Below the pieces are notes generated by a model. It had not been told where the DNA came from, made no database searches, and saw only the letters and a list, made by a program, of their open reading frames with translations. From Acanthosepion esculentum (Eukaryota > Mollusca > Cephalopoda > Sepiida > Sepiidae), in NCBI GenBank assembly GCA_964036315.1, contig OZ038485.1, positions 72,970,824-73,034,823 on the forward strand: a DNA stretch of 64,000 bases, read 5' to 3'. The translations under genes and the position numbers were made by a program. Positions 37,923 to 53,522 of the stretch are shown piece by piece. Positions within the stretch are counted from its first letter, which is position 1. Every line of letters begins with the position of its first letter.

Positions 37923-39862
37923 CTTTTGCACCTAAAATTCAATATTTTTCAAAACGTTGTAAAACTAAAAATTTGCAATATAACTTTGTGAAAACTGTTG
38001 AAACTTGTTGAAATCAATAGTTTTCGATCGATAACATATCGATTTTCAATAATTTTATTGGTTTTCTAAAGATTTCAATAAGTAAATCAATTTTTCATAC
38101 AGCCGTGTTTAACGTTGAAAAAGAAGCCAAAACAGCTTCCTTTTACACCTAAAATTCAATATTTTTCAAAACTTTGTAAAACTTAAAATTTGCAATATAA
38201 CTTTGTGAAAACTGTTGAAACTTGTTGAAATCAATAGTTTTCGATCGATAACATATCGATTTTCAATAATTTTATTGGTTTTCTGAAGATTTCAATAAGT
38301 AAATCAATTTTACACGCAACCGTGTTTAACGTTGAAAAACAAGCCAAAACAGCTTGCTTTTACAGCTAAAATTCAATATTTTTCAAAACTTTGTAAAACT
38401 TAAAATTTGCAATATAACTTTGTGAAAACTGTTGAAACTTGTTGAAATCAATAGTTTTCGATCGATAACATATCGATTTTCAATAATTTTATTGGTTTTC
38501 TAAAGATTTCAATAAGTAAATCAATTTTACAAACAACAGTGTTTAACGTACAAAAACAAGCCAAAACAGCTTGCTTTTACACCTAAAATTCAATATTTTT
38601 CAAAACTTTGTAAGACTTAAAATTTGCAATATAACTTTGTGAAAACTGTTGAAACTTGTTGAAATCAATACTTTTCGATCGATAACATATCGATTTTCAA
38701 TAATTTTATTGGTTTTCTAAAGATTTCAATAAGTAAATCAATTTTACACGCAACCGTGTTTAACGTTGAAAAACAAGCCAAAACAGCTTGCTTTTACACC
38801 TAAAATTCAATATTTTTCAAAACTTTGTAAAACTTAAAATTTGCAATATAACTTTGTGAAAACTGTTGAAACTTGTTGAAATGAATACTTTTCGATCGGT
38901 AACATATCGATTTTCAATAATTTTATTGGTTTTCTAAAGATTTCAATAAGTAAATCAATTTTACAAACAACAGTGTTTAACGTTGAAAAAGAAGCCAAAA
39001 CAGCTTGCTTTTACACCTAAAATTCAATATTTTTCAAAAGTTTGTAAAACTTAAAATTTGCAATATAACTTTGTGAAAACTGTTGAAAATTGTTGAAATC
39101 AATAGTTTTCGATCGATAACATATCGATTTTCAATAATTTTATTGGTTTTCTAAAGATTTCAATAAGTAAACCAATTTTACACGCAACCGTGTTTAACGT
39201 TGAAAAACAAGCCAAAACAGCTTGCTTTTACACCTAAAATTCAATATTTTTCAAAACTTTGTAAAACTTAAAATTTGCAATATAACTTTGTGAAAACTGT
39301 TGAAACTTGTTGAAATCAATAGTTTTCGATCGATAACATATCGATTTTCAATAATTTTATTGGTTTTCTAAAGATTTCAATAAGTAAATCAATTTTACAA
39401 ACAACAGTGTTTAACGTTGAAAAACAAGCCAAAACAGCTTGCTTTTACACCTAAAATTCAATATTTTTCAAAACATTGTAAAACTTAAAATTTGCAATAT
39501 AACTTTGTGAAAACTGTTGAAACTTGTTGAAATCAATACTTTTCGATCGATAACATATCGATTTTCAATAATTTTATTGGTTTTCTAAAGATTTCAATAA
39601 GTAAATCAATTTTACACGCAACCGTGTTTAACGTTGAAAAATAAGCCATAACAGCTTGCTTTTACACCTAAAATTCAATATTTTTCAAAACTTTGTAAAA
39701 CTTAAAATTTGCAATATAACTTTGTGAAAACTGTTGAAACTTGTTGAAATCAATAGTTTTCGATCGATAACATATCGATTTTCAATAATTTTATTGGTTT
39801 TCTAAAGATTTCAATAAGTAAATCAATTTTACAAACAACCGTGTTTAAGGTTGAAAAACAAG

Positions 39863-39868
39863 CCAAAA
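39863..39868 (+). repeat. Monomer with one extra A in the hairpin loop
   Basis: CCAAAAACAGC replaces CCAAAACAGC, with a five-A run starting at 39865, lengthening the loop from 7 to 8 bases. The counterpart lies exactly 15,625 bp downstream near 55,490. These are the only two A-run insertions among the length variants and account for the 15,625 rather than 15,624 bp unit. Confidence 0.85.
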
Positions 39869-42800
39869 ACAGCTTGCTTTTACACCTAAAATTCAATATT
39901 TTTCAAAACTTTGTAAAACTTAAAATTTGCAATATAACTTTGTGAAAACTGTTGAAACTTGTTGAAATCAATACTTTTCGATCGATAACATATCGATTTT
40001 CAATAATTTTATTGGTTTTCTAAAGATTTCAATAAGTAAATCAATTTTACACGCAACCGTGTTTAACGTTGAAAAACAAGCCATAACAGCTTGCTTTTAC
40101 ACCTAAAATTCAATATTTTTCAAAACTTTGTGAAACTTAAAATTTGCAATATAACTTTGTGAAAACTGTTGAAACTTGTTGAAATCAATAGTTTTGGATC
40201 GATAACATATCGATTTTCAATAATTTTATTGGTTTTCTAAAGATTTCAATAAGTAAATCAATTTTACACGCAACCGTGTTTAACGTTGAAAAACAAGCCA
40301 AAACAGCTTGCTTTTGCACCTAAAATTCAATATTTTTCAAAACTTTGTAAAACATAAAATTTGCAATATAACTTTGTGAAAACTGTTGAAACTTGTTGAA
40401 ATCAATAGTTTTCGATCGATAACATATCGATTTTCAATAATTTTATTGGTTTTCTAAAGATTTCAATAAGTAAATCAATTTTACAAACAACAGTGTTTAA
40501 CGTTGAAAAACAAGCCAAAACAGCTTGCTTTTACACCTAAAATTCAATATTTTTCAAAACTTTGTAAAACTTAAAATTTGCAATATAACTTTGTGAAAAC
40601 TGTTGAAACTTGTTGAAATGAATACTTTTCGATCGGTAACATATCGATTTTCAATAATTTTATTGGTTTTCTAAAGATTTCAATAAGTAAATCAATTTTA
40701 CAAACAACAGTGTTTAACGTTGAAAAACAAGCCAAAACAGCTTGCTTTTACACCTAAAATTCAATATTTTTCAAAACTTTGTAAAACTTAAAATTTGCAA
40801 TATAACTTTGTGAAAACTGTTGAAACTTGTTGAAATCAATAGTTTTCGATCGATAACATATCGATTTTCAATAATTTTATTGGTTTTCTAAAGATTTCAA
40901 TAAGTAAATCAATTTTACAAACAACCGTGTTTAAGGTTGAAAAACAAGCCAAAACAGCTTGCTTTTACACCTAAAATTCAATATTTTTCAAAACTTTGTA
41001 AAACTTAAAATTTGCAATATAACTTTGTGAAAACTGTTGAAACTTGTTGAAATGAATACTTTTCGATCGGTAACATATCGATTTTCAATAATTTTATTGG
41101 TTTTCTAAAGATTTCAATAAGTAAATCAATTTTACAAACAACCGTGTTTAACGTTGAAAAACAAGCCAAAACAGCTTGCTTTTACACCTAAAATTCAATA
41201 TTTTTCAAAACTTTGTAAAACTTAAAATTTGCAATATAACTTTGTGAAAACTGTTGAAACTTGTTGAAATGAATACTTTTCGATCGGTAACATATCGATT
41301 TTCAATAATTTTATTGGTTTTCTAAAGATTTCAATAAGTAAATCAATTTTACAAACAACCGTGTTTAAGGTTGAAAAACAAGCCAAAACTGCTTGCTTTT
41401 ACACCTAAAATTCAATATTTTTCAAAACTTTGTAAAACTTAAAATTTGCAATATAACTTTGTGAAAACTGTTGAAACTTGTTGAAATGAATACTTTTCGA
41501 TCGGTAACATATCGATTTTCAATAATTTTATTGGTTTTCTAAAGATTTCAATAAGTAAATCAATTTTACAAACAACCGTGTTTAAGGTTGAAAAACAAGC
41601 CAAAACAGCTTGCATTTACACCTAAAATTCAATATTTTTCAAAACTTTGTAAAACTTAAAATTTGCAATATAACTTTGTGAAAACTGTTGAAACTTGTTG
41701 AAATGAATACTTTTCGATCGGTAACATATCGATTTTCAATAATTTTATTGGTTTTCTAAAGATTTCAATAAGTAAATCAATTTTACAAACAACCGTGTTT
41801 AAGGTTGAAAAACAAGCCAAAACTGCTTGCTTTTACACCTAAAATTCAATATTTTTCAAAACTTTGTAAAACTTAAAATTTGCAATATAACTTTGTGAAA
41901 ACTGTTGAAACTTGTTGAAATGAATACTTTTCGATCGGTAACATATCGATTTTCAATAATTTTATTGGTTTTCTAAAGATTTCAATAAGTAAATCAATTT
42001 TACAAACAACCGTGTTTAAGGTTGAAAAACAAGCCAAAACAGCTTGCTTTTACACCTAAAATTCAATATTTTTCAAAACTTTGTAAAACTTAAAATTTGC
42101 AATATAACTTTGTGAAAACTGTTGAAACTTGTTGAAATGAATACTTTTCGATCGGTAACATATCGATTTTCAATAATTTTATTGGTTTTCTAAAGATTTC
42201 AATAAGTAAATCAATTTTACAAACAACCGTGTTTAAGGTTGAAAAACAAGCCAAAACTGCTTGCTTTTACACCTAAAATTCAATATTTTTCAAAACTTTG
42301 TAAAACTTAAAATTTGCAATATAACTTTGTGAAAACTCTTGAAAATTGTTGAAATCAATAGTTTTCGATCGATAACATATCGATTTTCAATAATTTTATT
42401 GGTTTTCTAAAGATTTCAATAAGTAAATCAATTTTACACGCAACCGTGTTTAACGTTGAAAAACAAGCCAAAACAGCTTGCTTTTACCCCTAAAATTCAA
42501 TATTTTTCAAAACTTTGTAAAACTTAAAATTTGCAATATAACTTTGTGAAAACTGTTGAAACTTGTTGAAATCAATAGTTTTCGATCGGTAACATATCGA
42601 TTTTCAATAATTTTATTGGTTTTCTAAAGATTTCAATAAGTAAATCAATTTTACACGCAACCGTGTTTAACGTTGAAAAACAAGCCAAAACAGCTTGCTT
42701 TTACACCTAAAATTCAATATTTTTCAAAACTTTGTAAAACTTAAAATTTGCAATATAACTTTGTGAAAACTGTTGAAAGTTGTTGAAATCAATAGTTTTC

Positions 42801-43824
42801 GATCGATAACATATCGATTTTCAATAATTTTATTGGTTTTCTAAAGATTTCAATAAGTAAATCAATTTTACAAACAACAGTGTTTAACGTTGAAAAACAA
42901 GCCAAAACAGCTTGCTTTTGCACCTAAAATTCAATATTTTTCAAAACTTTGTAAAACTTAAAATTTGCAATATAACTTTGTGAAAACTGTTGAAACTTGT
43001 TGAAATCAATAGTTTTCGATCGATAACATATCGATTTTCAATAATTTTATTGGTTTTCTAAAGATTTCAATAAGTAAATCAATTTTTCATACAGCCGTGT
43101 TTAACGTTGAAAAAGAAGCCAAAACAGCTTCCTTTTACACCTAAAATTCAATATTTTTCAAAACTTTGTAAAACTTAAAATTTGCAATATAACTTTGTGA
43201 AAACTGTTGAAACTTGTTGAAATCAATAGTTTTCGATCGATAACATATCGATTTTCAATAATTTTATTGGTTTTCTGAAGATTTCAATAAGTAAATCAAT
43301 TTTACACGCAACCGTGTTTAACGTTGAAAAACTAGCCAAAACAGCTTGCTTTTACAGGTAAAATTCAATATTTTTCAAAACTTTGTAAAACTTAAAATTT
43401 GCAATATAACTTTGTGAAAACTGATGAAACTTGTTGAAATCAATAGTTTTCGATCGATAACATATCGATTTTCAATAATTTTATTGGTTTTCTAAAGATT
43501 TCAATAAGTAAATCAATTTTACAAACAACAGTGTTTAACGTACAAAAACAAGCCAAAACAGCTTGCTTTTACACCTAAAATTCAATATTTTTCAAAACTT
43601 TGTAAAACTTAAAATTTGCAATATAACTTTGTGAAAACTGTTGAAACTTGTTGAAATGAATACTTTTCGATCGGTAACATATCGATTTTCAATAATTTTA
43701 TTGGTTTTCTAAAGATTTCAATAAGTAAATCAATTTTACAAACAATAGTGTTTAACGTTGAAAAAGAAGCCAAAACAGCTTGCTTTTACACCTAAAATTC
43801 AATATTTTTCAAAACTTTGTAAAA

Positions 43825-46800
43825 CTTAAAATTTGCAATATAACTTTGTGAAAACTGTTGAAAATTGTTGAAATCAATAGTTTTCGATCGATAACATATC
43901 GATTTTCAATAATTTTATTGGTTTTCTAAAGATTTCAATAAGTAAACCAATTTTACACGCAACCGTGTTTAACGTTGAAAAACAAGCCAAAACAGCTTGC
44001 TTTTACACCTAAAATTCAATATTTTTCAAAACTTTGTAAAACTTAAAATTTGCAATATAACTTTGTGAAAACTGTTGAAACTTGTTGAAATCAATAGTTT
44101 TCGATCGATAACATATCGATTATCAATAATTTTATTGGTTTTCTAAAGATTTCAATAAGTAAATCAATTTTACACGCAACCGTGTTTAACGTTGAAAAAC
44201 AAGCCAAAACAGCTTGCTTTTACCCCTAAAATTCAATATTTTTCAAAACTTTGTAAAACTTAAAATTTGCAATATAACTTTGTGAAAACTGTTGAAACTT
44301 GTTGAAATCAATAGTTTTCGATCGGTAACATATCGATTTTCAATAATTTTATTGGTTTTCTAAAGATTTCAATAAGTAAATCAATTTTACAAACAACCGT
44401 GTTTAAGGTTGAAAAACAAGCAAAAACTGCTTGCTTTTACACCTAAAATTCAATATTTTTCAAAACTTTGTAAAACTTAAAATTTGCAATATAACTTTGT
44501 GAAAACTGTTGAAAATTGTTGAAATCAATAGTTTTCGATCGATAACATATCGATTTTCAATAATTTTATTGGTTTTCTAAAGATTTCAATAAGTAAATCA
44601 ATTTTTCATAGAGCCGTGTTTAACGTTGAAAAAGAAGCCAAAACAGCTTCCTTTTACACCTAAAATTTAATATTTTTCAAAACTTTGTAAAACTTAAAAT
44701 TTGCAATATAACTTTGTGAAAACTGTTGAAACTTGTTGAAATCAATAGTTTTCGATCGATAACATATCGATTTTCAATAATTTTATTGGTTTTCTAAAGA
44801 TTTCAATAAGTAAATCAATTTTACACGCAACCGTGTTTAACGTTGAAAAACAAGCCAAAACAGCTTGCTTTTACACCTAAAATTCAATATTTTTCAAAAC
44901 TTTGTAAAACTTAAAATTTGCAATATAACTTTGTGAAAACTGTTGAAACTTGTTGAAATCAATAGTTTTCGATCGGTAACATATCGATTTTCAATAATTT
45001 TATTGGTTTTCTAAAGATTTCAATAAGTAAATCAATTTTACAAACAACCGTGTTTAAGGTTGAAAAACAAGCCAAAACTGCTTGCTTTTACACCTAAAAT
45101 TCAATATTTTTCAAAACTTTGTAAAACTTAAAATTTGCAATATAACTTTGTGAAAACTCTTGAAAATTGTTGAAATCAATAGTTTTCGATCGATAACATA
45201 TCGATTTTCAATAATTTTATTGGTTTTCTAAAGATTTCAATAAGTAAATCAATTTTACACGCAACCGTGTTTAACGTTGAAAAACAAGCCAAAACAGCTT
45301 GCTTTTACCCCTAAAATTCAATATTTTTCAAAACTTTGTAAAACTTAAAATTTGCAATATAACTTTGTGAAAACTGTTGAAACTTGTTGAAATCAATAGT
45401 TTTCGATCGGTAACATATCGATTTTCAATAATTTTATTGGTTTTCTAAAGATTTCAATAAGTAAATCAATTTTACAAACAACCGTGTTTAAGGTTGAAAA
45501 ACAAGCAAAAACTGCTTGCTTTTACACCTAAAATTCAATATTTTTCAAAACTTTGTAAAACTTAAAATTTGCAATATAACTTTGTGAAAACTGTTGAAAA
45601 TTGTTGAAATCAATAGTTTTCGATCGATAACATATCGATTTTCAATAATTTTATTGGTTTTCTAAAGATTTCAATAAGTAAATCAATTTTTCATAGAGCC
45701 GTGTTTAACGTTGAAAAAGAAGCCAAAACAGCTTCCTTTTACACCTAAAATTTAATATTTTTCAAAACTTTGTAAAACTTAAAATTTGCAATATAACTTT
45801 GTGAAAACTGTTGAAACTTGTTGAAATCAATAGTTTTCGATCGATAACATATCGATTTTCAATAATTTTATTGGTTTTCTAAAGATTTCAATAAGTAAAT
45901 CAATTTTACACGCAACCGTGTTTAACGTTGAAAAACAAGCCAAAACAGCTTGCTTTTACACCTAAAATTCAATATTTTTCAAAACTTTGTAAAACTTAAA
46001 ATTTGCAATATAACTTTGTGAAAACTGTTGAAACTTGTTGAAATCAATAGTTTTCGATCGGTAACATATCGATTTTCAATAATTTTATTGGTTTTCTAAA
46101 GATTTCAATAAGTAAATCAATTTTACAAACAACCGTGTTTAAGGTTGAAAAACAAGCCAAAACTGCTTGCTTTTACACCTAAAATTCAATATTTTTCAAA
46201 ACTTTGTAAAACTTAAAATTTGCAATATAACTTTGTGAAAACTCTTGAAAATTGTTGAAATCAATAGTTTTCGATCGATAACATATCGATTTTCAATAAT
46301 TTTATTGGTTTTCTAAAGATTTCAATAAGTAAACCAATTTTACACGCAACCGTGTTTAACGTTGAAAAACAAGCCAAAACAGCTTGCTTTTACACCTAAA
46401 ATTCAATATTTTTCAAAACTTTGTAAAACTTAAAATTTGCAATATAACTTTGTGAAAACTGTTGAAACTTGTTGAAATCAATAGTTTTCGATCGATAACA
46501 TATCGATTATCAATAATTTTATTGGTTTTCTAAAGATTTCAATAAGTAAATCAATTTTACACGCAACCGTGTTTAACGTTGAAAAACAAGCCAAAACAGC
46601 TTGCTTTTACCCCTAAAATTCAATATTTTTCAAAACTTTGTAAAACTTAAAATTTGCAATATAACTTTGTGAAAACTGTTGAAACTTGTTGAAATCAATA
46701 GTTTTCGATCGGTAACATATCGATTTTCAATAATTTTATTGGTTTTCTAAAGATTTCAATAAGTAAATCAATTTTACAAACAACCGTGTTTAAGGTTGAA

Positions 46801-49265
46801 AAACAAGCAAAAACTGCTTGCTTTTACACCTAAAATTCAATATTTTTCAAAACTTTGTAAAACTTAAAATTTGCAATATAACTTTGTGAAAACTGTTGAA
46901 AATTGTTGAAATCAATAGTTTTCGATCGATAACATATCGATTTTCAATAATTTTATTGGTTTTCTAAAGATTTCAATAAGTAAATCAATTTTTCATAGAG
47001 CCGTGTTTAACGTTGAAAAAGAAGCCAAAACAGCTTCCTTTTACACCTAAAATTTAATATTTTTCAAAACTTTGTAAAACTTAAAATTTGCAATATAACT
47101 TTGTGAAAACTGTTGAAACTTGTTGAAATCAATAGTTTTCGATCGATAACATATCGATTTTCAATAATTTTATTGGTTTTCTAAAGATTTCAATAAGTAA
47201 ATCAATTTTACACGCAACCGTGTTTAACGTTGAAAAACAAGCCAAAACAGCTTGCTTTTACACCTAAAATTCAATATTTTTCAAAACTTTGTAAAACTTA
47301 AAATTTGCAATATAACTTTGTGAAAACTGTTGAAACTTGTTGAAATCAATAGTTTTCGATCGGTAACATATCGATTTTCAATAATTTTATTGGTTTTCTA
47401 AAGATTTCAATAAGTAAATCAATTTTACAAACAACCGTGTTTAAGGTTGAAAAACAAGCCAAAACTGCTTGCTTTTACACCTAAAATTCAATATTTTTCA
47501 AAACTTTGTAAAACTTAAAATTTGCAATATAACTTTGTGAAAACTCTTGAAAATTGTTGAAATCAATAGTTTTCGATCGATAACATATCGATTTTCAATA
47601 ATTTTATTGGTTTTCTAAAGATTTCAATAAGTAAATCAATTTTACACGCAACCGTGTTTAACGTTGAAAAACAAGCCAAAACAGCTTGCTTTTACACATA
47701 AAATTCAATATTTTTCAAAACTTTGTAAAACTTAAAATTTGCAATATAACTTTGTGAAAACTGTTGAAACTTGATGAAATCAATAGTTTTCGATCGATAA
47801 CATATCGATTTTCAGTAATTTTATTGGTTTTCTAAAGATTTCAATAAGTAAATCAATTTTACAAACAACCGTGTTTAAGGTTGAAAAACAAGCCAAAACA
47901 GCTTGCTTTTACACCTAAAATTCAATATTTTTCAAAACTTTGTAAAACTTAAAATTTGCAATATAACTTTGTGAAAACTGTTGAAAATTGTTGAAATCAA
48001 TAGTTTTCGATCGATAACATATCGATTTTCAATAATTTTATTGGTTTTCTAAAGATTTCAATAAGTAAATCAATTTTACACGCAACCGTGTTTAACGTTG
48101 AAAAACAAGCCAAAACAGCTTGCTTTTACACCTAAAATTCAATATTTTTCAAAACTTTGTAAAACTTAAAATTTGCAATATAACTTTGTGAAAACTGTTG
48201 AAACTTGTTGAAATCAATAGTTTTCGATCGGTAACATATCGATTTTCAATAATTTTATTGGTTTTCTAAAGATTTCAATAAGTAAATCAATTTTACAAAC
48301 AACCGTGTTTAAGGTTGAAAAACAAGCAAAAACTGCTTGCTTTTACACCTAAAATTCAATATTTTTCAAAACTTTGTAAAACTTAAAATTTGCAATATAA
48401 CTTTGTGAAAACTGTTGAAAATTGTTGAAATCAATAGTTTTCGATCGATAACATATCGATTTTCAATAATTTTATTGGTTTTCTAAAGATTTCAATAAGT
48501 AAATCAATTTTTCATAGAGCCGTGTTTAACGTTGAAAAAGAAGCCAAAACAGCTTCCTTTTACACCTAAAATTTAATATTTTTCAAAACTTTGTAAAACT
48601 TAAAATTTGCAATATAACTTTGTGAAAACTGTTGAAACTTGTTGAAATCAATAGTTTTCGATCGATAACATATCGATTTTCAATAATTTTATTGGTTTTC
48701 TAAAGATTTCAATAAGTAAATCAATTTTACACGCAACCGTGTTTAACGTTGAAAAACAAGCCAAAACAGCTTGCTTTTACACATAAAATTCAATATTTTT
48801 CAAAACTTTGTAAAACTTAAAATTTGCAATATAACTTTGTGAAAACTGTTGAAACTTGACGAAATCAATAGTTTTCGATCGATAACATATCGATTTTCAG
48901 TAATTTTATTGGTTTTCTAAAGATTTCAATAAGTAAATCAATTTTACAAACAACAGTGTTTAACGTACAAAAACAAGCCAAAACAGCTTGCTTTTACACC
49001 TAAAATTCAATATTTTTCAAAACTTTGTAAAACTTAAAATTTGCAATATAACTTTGTGAAAACTGTTGAAAATTGTTGAAATCAATAGTTTTCGATCGAT
49101 AACATATCGATTTTCAATAATTTTATTGGTTTTCTAAAGATTTCAATAAGTAAATCAATTTTTCATAGAGCCGTGTTTAACGTTGAAAAAGAAGCCAAAA
49201 CAGCTTCCTTTTACACCTAAAATTTAATATTTTTCAAAACTTTGTAAAACTTAAAATTTGCAATA
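43825..49265 (+). repeat. Higher-order repeats of 5, 6, 7 and 3 monomers, copy B
   Basis: This is the counterpart of the 28.2-33.6 kb block inside the second 15.6-kb copy, with the same marker spacings. GATTATC at 44119 and 46506, and TTGACGAAAT at 48856, are in the same relative order. The higher-order structure therefore predates the 15.6-kb duplication. Confidence 0.8.
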
Positions 49266-52200
49266 TAACTTTGTGAAAACTGTTGAAACTTGTTGAAATC
49301 AATAGTTTTCGATCGATAACATATCGATTTTCAATAATTTTATTGGTTTTCTAAAGATTTCAATAAGTAAATCAATTTTACAAACAACAGTGTTTAACGT
49401 TGAAAAACAAGCCAAAACAGCTTGCTTTTGCACCTAAAATTCAATATTTTTCAAAACTTTGTAAAACTTAAAATTTGCAATATAACTTTGTGAAAACTGT
49501 TGAAACTTGTTGAAATCAATAGTTTTCGATCGATAACATATCGATTTTCAATAATTTTATTGGTTTTCTAAAGATTTCAATAAGTAAATCAATTTTTCAT
49601 ACAGCCGTGTTTAACGTTGAAAAAGAAGCCAAAACAGCTTCCTTTTACACCTAAAATTCAATATTTTTCAAAACTTTGTAAAACTTAAAATTTGCAATAT
49701 AACTTTGTGAAAACTGTTGAAACTTGTTGAAATCAATAGTTTTCGATCGATAACATATCGATTTTCAATAATTTTATTGGTTTTCTGAAGATTTCAATAA
49801 GTAAATCAATTTTACACGCAACCGTGTTTAACGTTGAAAAACAAGCCAAAACAGCTTGCTTTTACAGCTAAAATTCAATATTTTTCAAAACTTTGTAAAA
49901 CTTAAAATTTGCAATATAACTTTGTGAAAACTGTTGAAACTTGTTGAAATCAATAGTTTTCGATCGATAACATATCGATTTTCAATAATTTTATTGGTTT
50001 TCTAAAGATTTCAATAAGTAAATCAATTTTACAAACAACAGTGTTTAACGTACAAAAACAAGCCAAAACAGCTTGCTTTTACACCTAAAATTCAATATTT
50101 TTCAAAACTTTGTAAGACTTAAAATTTGCAATATAACTTTGTGAAAACTGTTGAAACTTGTTGAAATCAATACTTTTCGATCGATAACATATCGATTTTC
50201 AATAATTTTATTGGTTTTCTAAAGATTTCAATAAGTAAATCAATTTTACACGCAACCGTGTTTAACGTTGAAAAACAAGCCAAAACAGCTTGCTTTTACA
50301 CCTAAAATTCAATATTTTTCAAAACTTTGTAAAACTTAAAATTTGCAATATAACTTTGTGAAAACTGTTGAAACTTGTTGAAATGAATACTTTTCGATCG
50401 GTAACATATCGATTTTCAATAATTTTATTGGTTTTCTAAAGATTTCAATAAGTAAATCAATTTTACAAACAACAGTGTTTAACGTTGAAAAAGAAGCCAA
50501 AACAGCTTGCTTTTACACCTAAAATTCAATATTTTTCAAAACTTTGTAAAACTTAAAATTTGCAATATAACTTTGTGAAAACTGTTGAAACTTGTTGAAA
50601 TCAATAGTTTTCGATCGATAACATATCGATTTTCAATAATTTTATTGGTTTTCTAAAGATTTCAATAAGTAAATCAATTTTACACGCAACCGTGTTTAAC
50701 GTTGAAAAAGAAGCCAAAACAGCTTGCTTTTACACATAAAATTCAATATTTTTCAAAACTTTGTAAAACTTAAAATTTGCAATATAACTTTGTGAAAACT
50801 GTTGAAACTTGTTGAAATCAATAGTTTTCGATCGATAACATATCGATTTTCAATAATTTTATTGGTTTTCTAAAGATTTCAATAAGTAAATCAATTTTTC
50901 ATACAGCCGTGTTTAACGTTGAAAAAGAAGCCAAAACAGCTTCCTTTTACACCTAAAATTCAATATTTTTCAAAACTTTGTAAAACTTAAAATTTGCAAT
51001 ATAACTTTGTGAAAACTGTTGAAACTTGTTGAAATCAATAGTTTTCGATCGATAACATATCGATTTTCAATAATTTTATTGGTTTTCTGAAGATTTCAAT
51101 AAGTAAATCAATTTTACACGCAACCGTGTTTAACGTTGAAAAACAAGCCAAAACAGCTTGCTTTTACAGCTAAAATTCAATATTTTTCAAAACTTTGTAA
51201 AACTTAAAATTTGCAATATAACTTTGTGAAAACTGTTGAAACTTGTTGAAATCAATAGTTTTCGATCGATAACATATCGATTTTCAATAATTTTATTGGT
51301 TTTCTAAAGATTTCAATAAGTAAATCAATTTTACAAACAACAGTGTTTAACGTACAAAAACAAGCCAAAACAGCTTGCTTTTACACCTAAAATTCAATAT
51401 TTTTCAAAACTTTGTAAGACTTAAAATTTGCAATATAACTTTGTGAAAACTGTTGAAACTTGTTGAAATCAATACTTTTCGATCGATAACATATCGATTT
51501 TCAATAATTTTATTGGTTTTCTAAAGATTTCAATAAGTAAATCAATTTTACACGCAACCGTGTTTAACGTTGAAAAACAAGCCAAAACAGCTTGCTTTTA
51601 CACCTAAAATTCAATATTTTTCAAAACTTTGTAAAACTTAAAATTTGCAATATAACTTTGTGAAAACTGTTGAAACTTGTTGAAATGAATACTTTTCGAT
51701 CGATAACATATCGATTTTCAATAATTTTATTGGTTTTCTAAAGATTTCAATAAGTAAATCAATTTTACACGCAACCGTGTTTAACGTTGAAAAATAAGCC
51801 ATAACAGCTTGCTTTTACACCTAAAATTCAATATTTTTCAAAACTTTGTAAAACTTAAAATTTGCAATATAACTTTGTGAAAACTGTTGAAACTTGTTGA
51901 AATCAATAGTTTTCGATCGATAACATATCGATTTTCAATAATTTTATTGGTTTTCTAAAGATTTCAATAAGTAAATCAATTTTACACGCAACCGTGTTTA
52001 ACGTTGAAAAACAAGCCAAAACAGCTTGCTTTTACACCTAAAATTCAATATTTTTCAAAACTTTGTAAGACTTAAAATTTGCAATATAACTTTGTGAAAA
52101 CTGTTGAAAGTTGTTGAAATCAATACTTTTCGATCGATAACATATCGATTTTCAATAATTTTATTGGTTTTCTAAAGATTTCAATAAGTAAATCAATTTT

Positions 52201-53522
52201 ACAAACAACAGTGTTTAACGTTGAAAAACAAGCCAAAACAGCTTGCTTTTACACCTAAAATTCAATATTTTTCAAAACATTGTAAAACTTAAAATTTGCA
52301 ATATAACTTTGTGAAAACTGTTGAAACTTGTTGAAATCAATACTTTTCGATCGATAACATATCGATTTTCAATAATGTTATTGGTTTTCTAAAGATTTCA
52401 ATAAGTAAATCAATTTTACACGCAACCGTGTTTAACGTTGAAAAACAAGCCATAACAGCTTGCTTTTACACCTAAAATTCAATATTTTTCAAAACTTTGT
52501 AAAACTTAAAATTTGCAATATAACTTTGTGAAAACTGTTGAAACTTGTTGAAATCAATAGTTTTCGATCGATAACATATCGATTTTCAATAATTTTATTG
52601 GTTTTCTAAAGAATTCAATAAGTAAATCAATTTTACACGCAACCGTGTTTAACGTTGAAAAACAAGCCAAAACAGCTTGCTTTTGCACCTAAAATTCAAT
52701 ATTTTTCAAAACTTTGTAAAACTTAAAATTTGCAATATAACTTTGTGAAAACTGTTGAAACTTGTTGAAATCAATAGTTTTCGATCGGTAACATATCGAT
52801 TTTCAATAATTTTATTGGTTTTCTAAAGATTTCAATAAGTAAATCAATTTTACAAACAGCCGTGTTTAACGTTGAAAAAGAAGCCAAAACAGCTTCCTTT
52901 TACACATAAAATTCAATATTTTTCAAAACTTTGTAAAACTTAAAATTTGCAATATAACTTTGTGAAAACTGTTGAAAATTGTTGAAATCAATAGTTTTCG
53001 ATCGATAACATATCGATTTTCAATAATTTTATTGGTTTTCTAAAGATTTCAATAAGTAAATCAATTTTACACGCAACCGTGTTTAACGTTGAAAAACAAG
53101 CCAAAACAGCGTGCTTTTACACCTAAAATTCAATATTTTTCAAAACATTGTAAAACTTAAAATTTGCAATATAACTTTGTGAAAACTGTTGAAACTTGTT
53201 GAAATCAATAGTTTTCGATCGATAACATATCGATTTTCAATAATTTTATTGGTTTTCTAAAGATTTCAATAAGTAAATCAATTTTACACGCAACCGTGTT
53301 TAACGTTGAAAAACAAGCCAAAACAGCTTGCTTTTACACCTAAAATTCAATATTTTTCAAAACTTTGTAAAACTTAAAATTTGCAATATAACTTTGTGAA
53401 AACTGTTGAAACTTGTTGAAATCAAGGCTTTTCGATCGATAACATATCGATTTTCAATAATTTTATTGGTTTTCTAAAGATTTCAATAAGTAAATCAATT
53501 TTACACGCAACCGTGTTTAACG

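Larger units (their letters stand above)
24475..40099 (+). repeat. 72-monomer segmental duplication, copy A (15,625 bp)
   Basis: This copy is followed directly by copy B. Every rare marker I tested recurs exactly 15,625 bp later: TTTGTGAAAC at 24,507, TTTTGGATCG near 24,567, GCATTTACACC near 25,988, ACAGGTAAAA at 27,729, GATTATCAAT at 28,494, TTGACGAAAT at 33,231, AAGGCTTTTCG at 37,799, CAAAAGTTTG at 39,040 and CCAAAAACAGC at 39,863. The length is 72 x 217 plus the one extra A at 39,865. The left breakpoint lies in 24475-24506, between the last mismatch (24474 G versus 40099 A) and the first private shared base (24507/40132). The three boundaries sit at the same monomer phase. Confidence 0.93.
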